NCBI GenBank assembly: GCA_024279945.1
Contig: JAJRRA010000060.1
Span: forward strand, 1-47,146
Length of the DNA stretch: 47,146 nt
Reading direction: 5' to 3'
DNA from: Gammaproteobacteria bacterium
GTDB lineage: Bacteria > Pseudomonadota > Gammaproteobacteria > Xanthomonadales > SZUA-36
Positions within the stretch are counted from its first letter, which is position 1; every line of letters begins with the position of its first letter. The notes below the pieces were generated by a model. That model ran no database searches and was not told the DNA's origin. It was given only the letters and a program-made list of their open reading frames with translations. A program made the translations under genes and the position numbers. Below are positions 18,805 through 27,792 of this stretch, one piece after another.

Positions 18805-20577
18805 ATGTCTGATGCAACAAGGCAAACAGATCAGGATCGGGCGCTGCGCCCACTGGATGAAGCGTTCGCTCGTTGGGCGGTAGCCAATTTCACGGATGAA
18901 GAAACAGAAAAACGCGAGTGGGTGAGCAAACTGGCCCGGGCGGTGAGCTACTCGCTTCATTTGAAACATAGTTGTCTCGATTTGAACCACTACCGGGATT
19001 TGAACGACCCCGTGTTGAACGCTTTATTGGAAGGGATCAGCCCGGAGCATGTGGCGCGGCTGCAGAGCAATGCGATTTCCGTCAACGTTCCCGGTAAGCG
19101 GCCGCTGGTGTGCAATGCTCAGGGCACGCATGTCTGGCTGCACAAATATTTTGCCTTCGAGCAGGACATCGCCGCTCAAGTCCGGGAGCGGGCGCGTAAA
19201 GAGCGTGACTTGAGTGATTATGAACGAAAAATTCTTGACTGGCGCTTCCAGGGAGACAAATCTCGGGAGCAGAAAAAGGCGGTCGAAACGGCGCTGACCC
19301 ATCGCCTGGCGATCATCACCGGTGGGCCGGGTACCGGTAAAACCTGGACCGTGGCGCGGATCATCGAGATCCTGTTGAAGGAAAATCCGGGCGGGCGGCC
19401 ACCGCGCATTGAGTTGGCCGCACCGACCGGAAAGGCCGCCAACCGCATGAAGGAATCCCTCGACAGTCAGGTCAATGAACTGGGGTTACCGCTGGAGCAG
19501 TTGCCCGAGAAAGCCCGGACCCTGCACTCCCTGCTGGGGATTCGCTACCGCTCGCCCCGGCCCCGATATCATGCTGACAATCCTTTGCCGCTGGACGTTC
19601 TAATCGTGGATGAAGCATCGATGATCGACCTTCCGATGATGCACCGCATTCTTGATGCCCTGCCAAAGCAGGCCAGGCTAATCCTGCTGGGCGACAGGGA
19701 TCAATTGTCTTCCGTGGAGGCTGGCAGCGTGCTCGCCGAGTTGTGCGATGAGGCATCGGGCCTGTTTGATCCGCAGTGTTCGCCCGTCGCCACCATCAGC
19801 TACAGCCATCGTTTCGGCGGTGACAGTGAAATCGGCCGGCTGGCCGATGCGATCAATTCCGTCAGCGTATTGCCCGACTTCTCAGCCAATAGCCAGGTGC
19901 TGTGGCGGGAATCGAGTATTGAAAAAGAGTGGAATCCGGCCTGGAAAGATGAAGCCGTCAACCGCTTCAGGGCTTTGCGGGACAAGATTGTTGATGCGGT
20001 GCCGGCAGCGGACATCCTCGCCCATCAGGCGGATTTTCAGATCTTGTGCGCATTGCGAAACGGCCCCGCCGGGGTCAGCGGTATCAACTCCATCATTTCC
20101 CGTGAGTTCAATGAAGCAGTGGGGAAATGGGTTTGGGGTCTGCCGGTGATGGTGCGGATCAACGATCACGAACGGAAGTTGTATAACGGCGATGTCGGCC
20201 TGGTGATGAAGGTGAGTAAAGTGGACGGACAGTGGGTGGCAGACAATAGGAACGGTGTATTAAGGGCCTGTTTCCTCACCGGCGGAGGCTAGGTGAAAAC
20301 CATATCACTGGCGCAAATGCCGGCTTTTGAAACCTGCTATGCGCTGACCATTCATAAGTCCCAGGGATCTGAATATAAAAAGGTCATGCTGGTGCTTCCG
20401 GCGAACCGGGAAGATGCCGAATACAACCCGGTTCTGACTCGTGAACTGCTTTATACCGGCGTAAGCCGGGCCAGTGAAGCCGTGGAAATCTGGAGCGGCA
20501 AAGGGGTTCTGGAGTCCACTGTGCGAAAAAGGACCACCCGCATGTCAGGCTTGAGCCAACACGGATGTAAAACTTGA
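18805..20577 (+). pseudogene. recD: RecD, full-length but interrupted by one in-frame TAG
   Basis: With the TAG at 20290-20292 ignored, the frame gives a ~590-aa RecD, the 5'-3' helicase of RecBCD. Motifs before the stop: GGPGTGKTW (about 172), VDEASMID (about 267) and GDRDQLSSVEAG. After the stop, in the same frame: YALTIHKSQGSEY (about 511) and LLYTGVSRASEAV (about 550). The stop sits in the loop between RACFLTGGG and VKTISLAQMPAFET, where E. coli RecD has a continuous segment. Truncation would remove the last two helicase motifs. I chose ATG 18805, preceded by GAGGAG; the TTG at 18796 overlaps the recB stop. The remaining sequence is well conserved, so the change is recent or read through. 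Confidence 0.88.
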
Positions 20578-20614
20578 CAAGTCAGACATTCAGGAATATA
20601 ACTCGTCATAACTA

Positions 20615-20646
20615 ACGATATATGTACAGTAAGTGGCATATATCGT
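20615..20646. promoter_or_regulatory. Inverted repeat, putative HipB operator
   Basis: Arms ACGATATATG and CATATATCGT are perfect 10-bp inverted repeats separated by 12 bp, ending 15 bp before the hipB ATG. This fits autorepression by a dimeric HTH protein such as HipB. A nearby CGTC/GACG pair (20644-20657) is a smaller possible hairpin. Confidence 0.6.
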
Positions 20647-20661
20647 CAAAAAAGACGAATT

Positions 20662-21012
20662 ATGAAGATCAGTGAATTCTTGACAGACGACGCCATCCTC
20701 ACAGAACTTGGGGGGCGGCTTGCCCGTCGCCGGCTTGATTTGCACTTGACCCAGGCAGACCTGGCTGAGCAGGCGGGTGTTGCCAAGCGGACGGTCGAGC
20801 GGATCGAAGCCGGGGCTTCGGCCCAGATGTCGACCATCATTCGCCTGTTGCGGGTGCTGGGCCTGTTGCCCGGCCTGGATCGGGCAATCCCCGATGCAGT
20901 CCCCCGGCCCCTGGATCTGCTGCACGGAAAAGCCAAGCGGCGGCAGCGTGCTTCGGCCCACAGCCGGATAGCGAAAGGTACAGAGCCCTGGTCCTGGGAT
21001 GAGGACACATGA
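20662..21012 (+). CDS. hipB: HipB-like XRE-family antitoxin
   Basis: A 116-aa protein with an XRE helix-turn-helix (LTQADLAEQAGVAKRTVERIEAG is its core, about residues 33-55) and a basic C-terminal tail ending EPWSWDEDT. It overlaps hipA by 4 bp (ATGA). HipB proteins bind HipA, neutralise its kinase and repress the operon; the inverted repeat upstream is the likely site. The spacing of 84 bp to recD suggests its own promoter, although read-through from recBCD is possible. Confidence 0.85.
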   Translation: MKISEFLTDDAILTELGGRLARRRLDLHLTQADLAEQAGVAKRTVERIEAGASAQMSTIIRLLRVLGLLPGLDRAIPDAVPRPLDLLHGKAKRRQRASAHSRIAKGTEPWSWDEDT

Positions 21013-22313
21013 CTTCGTTGGCCGAGGTCAGGCTCTGGGGCCGCAGCATCGGTGCGGTTTCGCTGCAAGACGGTGATGAAGTGGCGGCCTTTGAGTACGA
21101 TCCGGCATTTGCGAGAAGCGGTATCGAGCTGTCGCCGCTTGTTATGCCGCTCTCCACTCGTGTTTACACGTTTCCCGAACTGTCCCGAACCACTTTCCAT
21201 GGCCTGCCCGGGCTGTTGGCCGACTCGCTTCCGGACCGTTTTGGTAATGCATTGATCAACACCTGGCTGGCCACGCAGGGCCGCTCACCGGATTCTTTCA
21301 ATGCGGTTGAACGACTTTGCTATACCGGTGAGCGCGGCATGGGTGCGCTGGAGTTCAGGCCAGCCATCGGGCCACGGGCCGGGCGTGCTGATGCGGTGCA
21401 AATTGATCGGCTGGTAGAACTGGCATCGGAGATTCTCAGCCATCGCGATACGCTCCGGGCTTCATTTGCAGACGAAGGCCGGCAGCAGGCCCTGCGTGAA
21501 ATCCTGCGGGTAGGCACCTCTGCCGGCGGCGCCCGGGCCAAGGCGGTGATCGCCTGGAATCCCTGCAGCAACGAGATCCGTTCTGGTCAGGTTCCGGCGG
21601 GAGAGGGCTTTGAATACTGGCTGCTGAAATTTGACGGTGTCAAGGGCAATCGCGATAAAGAACTCGATGACCCGCAAGGCTATGGCGTCATTGAGTATGC
21701 CTGCTATCTGATGGCGAAAGACTGCGGCATCGAGATGAGCGAATGCCGCTTGTTCGATGAAAATGACCGGCAACATTTTATGACCCGGCGCTTCGACCGC
21801 CTTGAAGGCGGTCAAAAAGTCCATATGCAATCGCTGGCCGCGCTGGCACACTATGATTTCAACCTGGCCGGCGCCTACAGCTACGAGCAGGCACTGCTGG
21901 TGATTCGGCGACTGGGCCTGCCGATGGCCGCAATCGAAGAACAGTTTCGCCGCATGGTGTTCAACATCGTGATCCGCAATCAGGATGATCACGTGAAAAA
22001 CATTGCCTTCCTGATGGACAAGACCGGGAGTTGGAAACTTTCACCTGCTTTCGATATGACCTACAGCTTCAACCCGTCCGGCGCCTGGACGTCCAGCCAC
22101 CAGATGACTGTGAACGGCAAGCGCGATGACTTCAGCCTGGCTGATTTCAAGGCCTGTGCTAAAGCAGCTTCCATGAAACGTGGGCGCGCCGAGGTGATCG
22201 TATCCGAGGTGCTGGATGTCGTGTCAGAGTGGGAAAACTATGCAAACGATGCAGGCGTGCCCGGCACGGTACGAAAAAAAATCCAGGCGACGCTGCGTCT
22301 GGATGGTTTTTGA
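21009..22313 (+). CDS. hipA: HipA-like serine/threonine kinase toxin
   Basis: A 434-aa protein of full HipA length. The segments GTSAGGARAKAVIAW (P-loop with candidate autophosphorylated Ser, about 170), YWLLKFDG (lysine), a catalytic RNQDDHVKN (about 323) and SPAFDMTYSF (Mg-binding Asp) are all present, so the kinase looks intact. In E. coli HipA phosphorylates glutamyl-tRNA synthetase and induces persistence; the target here is unknown. It is coupled to hipB by an ATGA overlap. An intact TA pair beside a broken DNA-repair operon is noteworthy. Confidence 0.9.
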   Translation: MTSLAEVRLWGRSIGAVSLQDGDEVAAFEYDPAFARSGIELSPLVMPLSTRVYTFPELSRTTFHGLPGLLADSLPDRFGNALINTWLATQGRSPDSFNAVERLCYTGERGMGALEFRPAIGPRAGRADAVQIDRLVELASEILSHRDTLRASFADEGRQQALREILRVGTSAGGARAKAVIAWNPCSNEIRSGQVPAGEGFEYWLLKFDGVKGNRDKELDDPQGYGVIEYACYLMAKDCGIEMSECRLFDENDRQHFMTRRFDRLEGGQKVHMQSLAALAHYDFNLAGAYSYEQALLVIRRLGLPMAAIEEQFRRMVFNIVIRNQDDHVKNIAFLMDKTGSWKLSPAFDMTYSFNPSGAWTSSHQMTVNGKRDDFSLADFKACAKAASMKRGRAEVIVSEVLDVVSEWENYANDAGVPGTVRKKIQATLRLDGF

Positions 22314-22319
22314 TGCAGC

Positions 22320-22901
22320 TTAGCCCGCACCCAGTTCATTGAGCATCTGTGCAGCGGCTTGTCCGACTTCGGTGTCCGCGCCCAACTGCGTCGCCGTAGT
22401 CAGGGCCGAGTGAGCCTGCTCGATGTATCCGAGCTGGCTGTTGACGAAGCCCAGCGTCAGCCAAATTCTTTGATACGCCGGGTCCACCTTTACACCTTCA
22501 TTCAGTATGCGCAGCGCTTCGTCCGACCGGCCGAGATAGTGCAGCGTGATACCCAGGTTGTTATAGGTGTTCGCATCGTCTGGTTCGATTGCCAGCAGTT
22601 GTTCATACAGTTGGGCCGCTCGGCCGTATTGCTGGCTGGCGAAGAATTCGTCAGCCGAGCGTAATATCGCAGCGGGGTCATCCAGCGCCTGTTCACCGGG
22701 AAATGAGGATATCAACTGGGTCAGGTCGGATTCCGTGCTGCTGGCCGGCTGGCTAATTGCCGCCTGGCCCATCACGGCTGGACTCGCACCTTCCCTGTGT
22801 GTGTCCTGAATGTAGTACTGACGCGTCATGGCAAATACCACCAGCCCAAAGACGACCTGGAATACCGTCAGGGTTATCCAGAATTTGCCACTGCGATTCA
22901 T
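22320..22901 (-). CDS. Membrane-anchored TPR protein
   Basis: A 193-aa protein with one N-terminal transmembrane segment (FWITLTVFQVVFGLVVFA) followed by a linker and three or more TPR units (AAQLYEQLLAIEPDDANTY, ALRILNEGVKVDPAYQRIW, and AHSALTTATQLGADTEV). TPRs suggest a periplasmic protein-protein scaffold. ATG 22901 is preferred to the GTG at 22910 because the hydrophobic segment starts soon after. It converges with hipA (6 bp apart) and diverges from the 23064 gene. Confidence 0.75.
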   Translation of the reverse strand: MNRSGKFWITLTVFQVVFGLVVFAMTRQYYIQDTHREGASPAVMGQAAISQPASSTESDLTQLISSFPGEQALDDPAAILRSADEFFASQQYGRAAQLYEQLLAIEPDDANTYNNLGITLHYLGRSDEALRILNEGVKVDPAYQRIWLTLGFVNSQLGYIEQAHSALTTATQLGADTEVGQAAAQMLNELGAG

Positions 22902-23063
22902 GTTAGTCACCCGATTTCATCATTTTCGTTGTGGATTGTACCGTTTTATCAGCCGTTTGGCCTTTAATGTCATCAGAAATAGTGTTTTTTCCAGTCTTAA
23001 GACTCCCTTAAGCATTCTCCCATAAAGTCTTTCCCATCTTCACCAAAGAGAGGCCATAACAAC

Positions 23064-24170
23064 ATGAAACTCGTAAACAGCCAGGACACGAAGCAACGCC
23101 ATCATGTCACGCCGATCGCACTGGATACCTTTGCGTCAATGAAGCGTGCATTTTCAACCAGGAATATTCCCGATGAGGTCTTGCACACCTTGATCACCGG
23201 AGATATTACGCCCCGGCCGGGAGATCTCGTGCTGGCCCGGGTTGACCGCTTGCGCCAGCATTTACGGATCGAATTGCCCAGTGGCAGGCGTGCCCGGCTT
23301 TTTCCCGGCGACCACATCCTGGTTTGCTACGGCAATCGCTATGCCCCCGACCAGTTCGAGTCCGTAGTGCCCGATAGCCTGGAGCCTTGTCACCTGGTCG
23401 CAGCCGGGGGTATTGCCTCCCGTATGCGCTATCGCAACCCCGGTGTGAAAAACCCGACCGAGATAACACCGATCGGCCTGGTGGGTAACAGCGCTGGGAT
23501 GGTGTTGAATCTCAAGGACTGGAAAACGGATGCTGGTGAGCAAAACCAACGGGACGTTCCGATGTACGTTGTGGTGGGATCCAGCATGAATGCCGGTAAG
23601 ACGACCACGGCGGCCCGCCTGGTGAAAGGCCTGGTCCAGGACGGCTTCAGGACCGGCGCCATGAAGGTTACCGGCACCGGTTCCGGCGGAGACGTGTGGC
23701 ATTTCGAGGATGTTGGAGCCACGCGTACGCTGGATTTCACCGATGCGGGATACGCCAGCACCTACGGTCTGGGCAACCAGGCAGTGCTTGAAATCGTGAA
23801 CTATCTCGCTAACGCCCTCAGAAATCAGAATGTTGACGCCATTGTTGTAGAGGTGGCCGACGGGCTGTTGCAGGCAGAAACGCACGCCCTGTTGAACAAT
23901 CCGGACTTCAGACGTCAGGTCACCGGTATTTTTCATGCCGCAGCTGATGCACATTCCGCCATCTATGGTGTCGATTGCCTGGAGAAGTTAGGTTACGACG
24001 TTATTGCGGTTTCGGGTGTGGTTTCTTCCAGCCCGCTGGCCAGGCAGGAATATGAGGCCAATTGCCACGTACCTATCGCCACCAAATTGGAGCTTTGTGC
24101 GCCTGGATATGGTCTGGATCTGATGGCGGAAAACTGCATTGAAACCACCGGGAAAGCGGCTGAAGCATGA
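23064..24170 (+). CDS. DUF1611-like P-loop NTPase
   Basis: A 368-aa protein. An N-terminal ~150-residue domain (RPGDLVLARVDRL) precedes a P-loop module with GSSMNAGKTTTAARLVKGL (Walker A, about 171), KVTGTGSGGDVWHFEDVGA and VVEVADGLLQAET. This layout resembles the DUF1611 family (DgcN-like, linked to N-acetyl-D-amino acid metabolism) and more distantly MobB/CobQ-type NTPases; recalled, not searched. It is the first gene of a compact plus-strand cluster and overlaps the ABC transporter by 4 bp (ATGA). It is cytoplasmic. It could activate or modify a small substrate that the transporter exports; that is inference. Confidence 0.6.
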   Translation: MKLVNSQDTKQRHHVTPIALDTFASMKRAFSTRNIPDEVLHTLITGDITPRPGDLVLARVDRLRQHLRIELPSGRRARLFPGDHILVCYGNRYAPDQFESVVPDSLEPCHLVAAGGIASRMRYRNPGVKNPTEITPIGLVGNSAGMVLNLKDWKTDAGEQNQRDVPMYVVVGSSMNAGKTTTAARLVKGLVQDGFRTGAMKVTGTGSGGDVWHFEDVGATRTLDFTDAGYASTYGLGNQAVLEIVNYLANALRNQNVDAIVVEVADGLLQAETHALLNNPDFRRQVTGIFHAAADAHSAIYGVDCLEKLGYDVIAVSGVVSSSPLARQEYEANCHVPIATKLELCAPGYGLDLMAENCIETTGKAAEA

Positions 24171-25843
24171 ACTCCAGCGCGCCATATACGCCGTTCAGGC
24201 TGCCGGCCGGATTCTGGCGGCATAACCGTCGCTTTGTATTCCAGTTGATTCTCAACGGTCTGCTAAGGGCATTGACGGTGACTGCGGTGTTTCACTCTGT
24301 TCGCCAGGCGGTCAGAGGCCTGCAACAGGCGCAGACGTCAATTAGCACCACCTTGTGGATCATGCTGGCTCTGGCGGGGGTTCTGCTCTGCGCGCGTATG
24401 CATGAACGCTATACCGCAGAGAGAATGAGTCAGAACTACATCAACCGCCTGCGCCGGCGTCTATTGACCCGCTTGATGCGTGCATCAATTCGTGATGTGA
24501 ATTCCATACCTTCCGGCGCCTTGGCGGCACGCCTTGGCGGTGACTTGTCGTCCCTGCGGCGTTGGTTGAGCCTGGGTATTTCCAGGCTGATCGTGAACAG
24601 CATCCTGCTGCTGGTCTGCATCGGGATCATCACCGGTATCAATGTAACGGCGGGCATGATCTCAGCGCTGGTGGTGATTTCCCTTACCCTGATTTCTCTC
24701 CGTCTCGGTGAAAATCTCCGCACGGTGCTCAAAGCGGTGCGGTCAACCCGCATCCGTATTCAGAGTCTGCTGGTTGAGCGGATCGGTGAAATGGCGATGA
24801 TTCGCGTGATGGGGCAGGAAGGGCGTGAAATCCGGAAAATCAACAGACTGGGGAAAAAACTGGAGCGGAAAGCTTCGACCCAGGGCTTGATTCTGGGCGG
24901 TTTGCGCGGCCTGGGCGAAGCTGGCGGTATCTTGCTGATCATTACCGTGTTTGCCGTTTTCCGGTTTTCAGCACAAACAATGGGGGCGGCCGATGCGGCT
25001 GCCGTCATCAGCCTGGTCATGTTCATGTCCGGGCCGATCCGCGAACTGGGGCGGGTACAGGAATATTACCGGGGTGCTTCAATCTCGCTCAACAAGCTCA
25101 GTGAGTTATTCAATATGCGTCGCATCACCCGGGGTGCTTCGCGTTATATCGACACACAGACCGATCCCGGCGCCATTGAGTTCAGGAACGTGAACTGTGC
25201 GCCGGCGGTCAAGAATTTTTCAGCAAAAGTGGCTGCCGGGGAACGCGTGGCGGTGATCGGTCGCAACGGCAGCGGCAAAAGCACTTTGATGCAACTCGCC
25301 GTCGGCCTGCTTAAACCCGATTCAGGTATTGTCAGGCTGGGCGGTATCGACCCGCGACGCCTGTCGCCCACCGCCCGGTCAAATATTCTTGGCGTTTCCG
25401 GTTCGGGTTTCGGCCTGCTCAGGGGCTCGCTGGATTCTAACATGGCCTACCGCAAACCCGGGACATCTGAAGATGAACTGCAAGCCGCAGTCACTGAATT
25501 TGAGCTGGAACACCTGGGCGGAAAGTTTGGCCGTGGCACAAAAAATCAAATCCAGCAGAGCGCGAGAAACATCTCAGCCGGGGAGTGCGCCCGAATCGGT
25601 ATGATCAGGGCCACTCTGGGAGCACCCGAGGTGCTGATCCTTGATGAACCGGAATCCAATCTGGACGCTGAAGGCCTGAAAATGTTGCACGAACTGCTTG
25701 AAAGCTGGCCTGGAACAGTTTTCTTAATCACTCATCAACCATCATTGATCGATCTTTGCCAGCAGGTATGGAACATGAATGATGGTGAAGTCAGCATGCG
25801 ACGTGAGAGCGTTGCGCTGTTAGCGACTGCGCAAAGGGGATAA
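24167..25843 (+). CDS. ABC exporter half-transporter (TMD-NBD fusion) with degenerate NBD
   Basis: A 558-aa protein: an exporter-type transmembrane domain (about residues 15-300, six hydrophobic segments) followed by an ABC ATPase domain. Walker A GRNGSGKST (about 364), Walker B VLILDEPESNLD (about 489) and a switch His in FLITHQPS are present. The signature is ISAGE rather than LSGGQ, and the Q-loop glutamine expected before the FGLLRGSLDSNM segment is replaced (GVSGSGF). Such changes point to a specialised or partly degenerate ATPase, possibly acting as a homodimer. It starts within the upstream NTPase stop codon and ends 2 bp before the hydrolase. The inner-membrane exporter role is family knowledge; the substrate is unknown. 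Confidence 0.8.
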   Translation: MNSSAPYTPFRLPAGFWRHNRRFVFQLILNGLLRALTVTAVFHSVRQAVRGLQQAQTSISTTLWIMLALAGVLLCARMHERYTAERMSQNYINRLRRRLLTRLMRASIRDVNSIPSGALAARLGGDLSSLRRWLSLGISRLIVNSILLLVCIGIITGINVTAGMISALVVISLTLISLRLGENLRTVLKAVRSTRIRIQSLLVERIGEMAMIRVMGQEGREIRKINRLGKKLERKASTQGLILGGLRGLGEAGGILLIITVFAVFRFSAQTMGAADAAAVISLVMFMSGPIRELGRVQEYYRGASISLNKLSELFNMRRITRGASRYIDTQTDPGAIEFRNVNCAPAVKNFSAKVAAGERVAVIGRNGSGKSTLMQLAVGLLKPDSGIVRLGGIDPRRLSPTARSNILGVSGSGFGLLRGSLDSNMAYRKPGTSEDELQAAVTEFELEHLGGKFGRGTKNQIQQSARNISAGECARIGMIRATLGAPEVLILDEPESNLDAEGLKMLHELLESWPGTVFLITHQPSLIDLCQQVWNMNDGEVSMRRESVALLATAQRG

Positions 25844-25845
25844 AA

Positions 25846-26667
25846 ATGCGTGCACGTAATTTACACAAGACGCCTGATCTTACTCTCGGTATACGGGAAA
25901 TGAGACTTGAGAGCCTGCACGATCAGCGCTATTTCCTGGCCGTACCCGAGGGTTCGGATACACGTCAGGTTCTGGTTCTAATGCACGGCATTTCGCGTAA
26001 TGCGAAGTTGCTCATCGAGTCAATCTGGCCCCTGGTCCAGGGCAGGGGCATCGCGCTGGTCGCACCCTTGTTTGAGGAAAAACGTTGCCGGGATTACCAG
26101 CGACTGGGGCGCAGCGGCAAGGGTCCGCGCGCCGATTTGGCGGTCACATCGATCCTCAGCGAAGTCAGAAGGCTGACTGGATGGACCGGTCACAAGGCTA
26201 TGTTCTTCGGCCACTCAGCCGGTGCCCAGTTCGTGCAACGATTCATGTTTGCCCACCCTCAACTGGTAGAGCGTGCGGCGCTTAGTGGTGCCGGCTGGTA
26301 CACATTTCCGCGGGATGAAGATTTTCCCCTGGGAATTCGTCCAACACCCTTGCTTCCCGGCATTGGTTTTGAACCGCTTCGGTTTCTGCGCGTTCCGGCT
26401 GCCGTATTTATAGGTCTTGAAGACACAGTTCGCGATGATTCCCTGAACCGCTCAAGAAAAATAGACCGCCAACAGGGACGTACCCGGCTCGAGCGTGCCC
26501 GGAAATGGGTCAGGAAAATGAACGCAACTTCACAAAAGTTGGGGCTGTCGTCAGAAGTGGGTTTGTTTGAAATTGAAAAAATCGGCCACGATTACAACCA
26601 GGCGGTTGAAATGGCCTTGCTCAACGAGCGGGTAATCGACTGGCTGCTCAGTCAGCAAGAGGTATAG
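25846..26667 (+). CDS. Alpha/beta hydrolase (esterase-like)
   Basis: A 273-aa alpha/beta-hydrolase. VLVLMHGISRN is the oxyanion region, GHSAG (about 121) the nucleophile elbow with Ser, FIGLEDTVRDD (about 187) supplies the Asp and EKIGHDYNQA (about 245) the His. No signal peptide, so it is probably cytoplasmic. It resembles PHB-depolymerase/poly-esterase-like proteins in general pattern, but the substrate is unknown. AAGGGG precedes ATG 25846, and the gene sits 2 bp after the ABC gene and 4 bp before the porin, so it is almost certainly co-transcribed. Confidence 0.75.
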   Translation: MRARNLHKTPDLTLGIREMRLESLHDQRYFLAVPEGSDTRQVLVLMHGISRNAKLLIESIWPLVQGRGIALVAPLFEEKRCRDYQRLGRSGKGPRADLAVTSILSEVRRLTGWTGHKAMFFGHSAGAQFVQRFMFAHPQLVERAALSGAGWYTFPRDEDFPLGIRPTPLLPGIGFEPLRFLRVPAAVFIGLEDTVRDDSLNRSRKIDRQQGRTRLERARKWVRKMNATSQKLGLSSEVGLFEIEKIGHDYNQAVEMALLNERVIDWLLSQQEV

Positions 26668-26671
26668 CGAC

Positions 26672-27772
26672 ATGTTTTCAAAGTATGTGCCGGTTCTTTC
26701 CGTGGTCTTTTGTTTTCTGACCGTTTCGTCTGTGCAGGCTGATCCCACCATTAGCGTGGGAGGCAGACTGGACATGGATTTCGCAAAATATTATGAGGAT
26801 GTGACAGCGCTGAATTCCGGCAGCAATCTGCGCCGCTTGCGCCTGGAACTGGGTGGCAAACTGACCAGCAAGCTCAGCTTCTACACGCTGGCTGATTTCA
26901 ATGACGGCACATACAACGCACAGGCCACATGGCTGCGCTACCGCTTTAACAAAGAAAATGAACTTTCCGCGGGCCGCATTGAGACTCCCTTCAGCCTGCA
27001 GCGCGTCACAAATTCCCAGTTCAACCTGTTTATGGAACGCGCGCTGCCCGCCGCGCTTTCACGGCACTACGGTACCGGGCTGGTCTTTATGCACAAGGGA
27101 AGTCAATGGAACTGGCGCCTGGGGCTGTTCGGAAACGACTGGCTGAATTTTGGTGGAACAACCCAGTTCGGTACGGCACTGGCCGGCCGGGTGGGTCGAC
27201 GCCTGCAGTTCGGGAAAGCGCGCGTATGGCTGGGCGCATCTGCCATGTACCAGGATACCAAACAGCCACAACGCTTCCGGACACGGCCGGAGTCATCGGT
27301 TACCGATCAGTATCTGGTTAACACCGGAAAGATATTTGATGTCGGAAAAACCGTTCGCGTGGGTCTGGAGGGCGTGTGGAAGAGAGGCCAGTGGTCAGTG
27401 CAGGGCGAGTGGATTAACTACACGGGAGACCGCAGCACGGCCAACGACGTGAACTTCAGTGGAGGCTACTTTGAGGCTTCCCGCATGTTCAACGGCCGTC
27501 GGCGCTTCAATTTCCGTCGTGGCGAATGGATGTCACCTGAAATTGGTGAAAAGGGAGCCTGGGAGCTGTCTGCCAGGATCAGCCGGCTTGACCTCCAGGA
27601 CGGCACCATTACCGGTGGTCTGGAAACCAACTACAGTCTGGGGCTCAACTACTACTTCAACCCGATCAATCGCGTCATGCTCAACTGGATCAAAGTGGAT
27701 ACCAGCCCGAATAAAAGAGGCATCGACGAGTCTCCGTCGATTCTGCAGCTACGTCTGCAACTTGGATTTTAA
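26672..27772 (+). CDS. OprO/OprP-like outer-membrane porin
   Basis: A 366-aa protein with a signal peptide (to about VQADP) and alternating beta-strand pattern ending in LQLRLQLGF, with a terminal Phe as is usual for outer-membrane proteins. Segments GRLDMDFAKYY, RRLRLELGGKL, TLADFNDGTY and AGRIETPFSLQRVT match the phosphate-selective porin O/P family. It probably forms a 16-strand channel trimer. GAGG about 9 bp upstream supports the ATG. In this cluster it could give the exported or imported compound passage through the outer membrane (inference). Confidence 0.8.
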   Translation: MFSKYVPVLSVVFCFLTVSSVQADPTISVGGRLDMDFAKYYEDVTALNSGSNLRRLRLELGGKLTSKLSFYTLADFNDGTYNAQATWLRYRFNKENELSAGRIETPFSLQRVTNSQFNLFMERALPAALSRHYGTGLVFMHKGSQWNWRLGLFGNDWLNFGGTTQFGTALAGRVGRRLQFGKARVWLGASAMYQDTKQPQRFRTRPESSVTDQYLVNTGKIFDVGKTVRVGLEGVWKRGQWSVQGEWINYTGDRSTANDVNFSGGYFEASRMFNGRRRFNFRRGEWMSPEIGEKGAWELSARISRLDLQDGTITGGLETNYSLGLNYYFNPINRVMLNWIKVDTSPNKRGIDESPSILQLRLQLGF

Positions 27773-27792
27773 TTTTAATAAAGGATAGGAAA

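Noticed and set aside
20293-20577. A separate 94-aa gene starting at GTG 20293
   Set aside because: It holds the last RecD motifs in the same frame just after the TAG, so it is the tail of recD.
14930-20577. Alternative genetic code (stop reassigned) to explain the recB and recD stops
   Set aside because: TAA, TAG and TGA all end other clear genes in the window at expected lengths.
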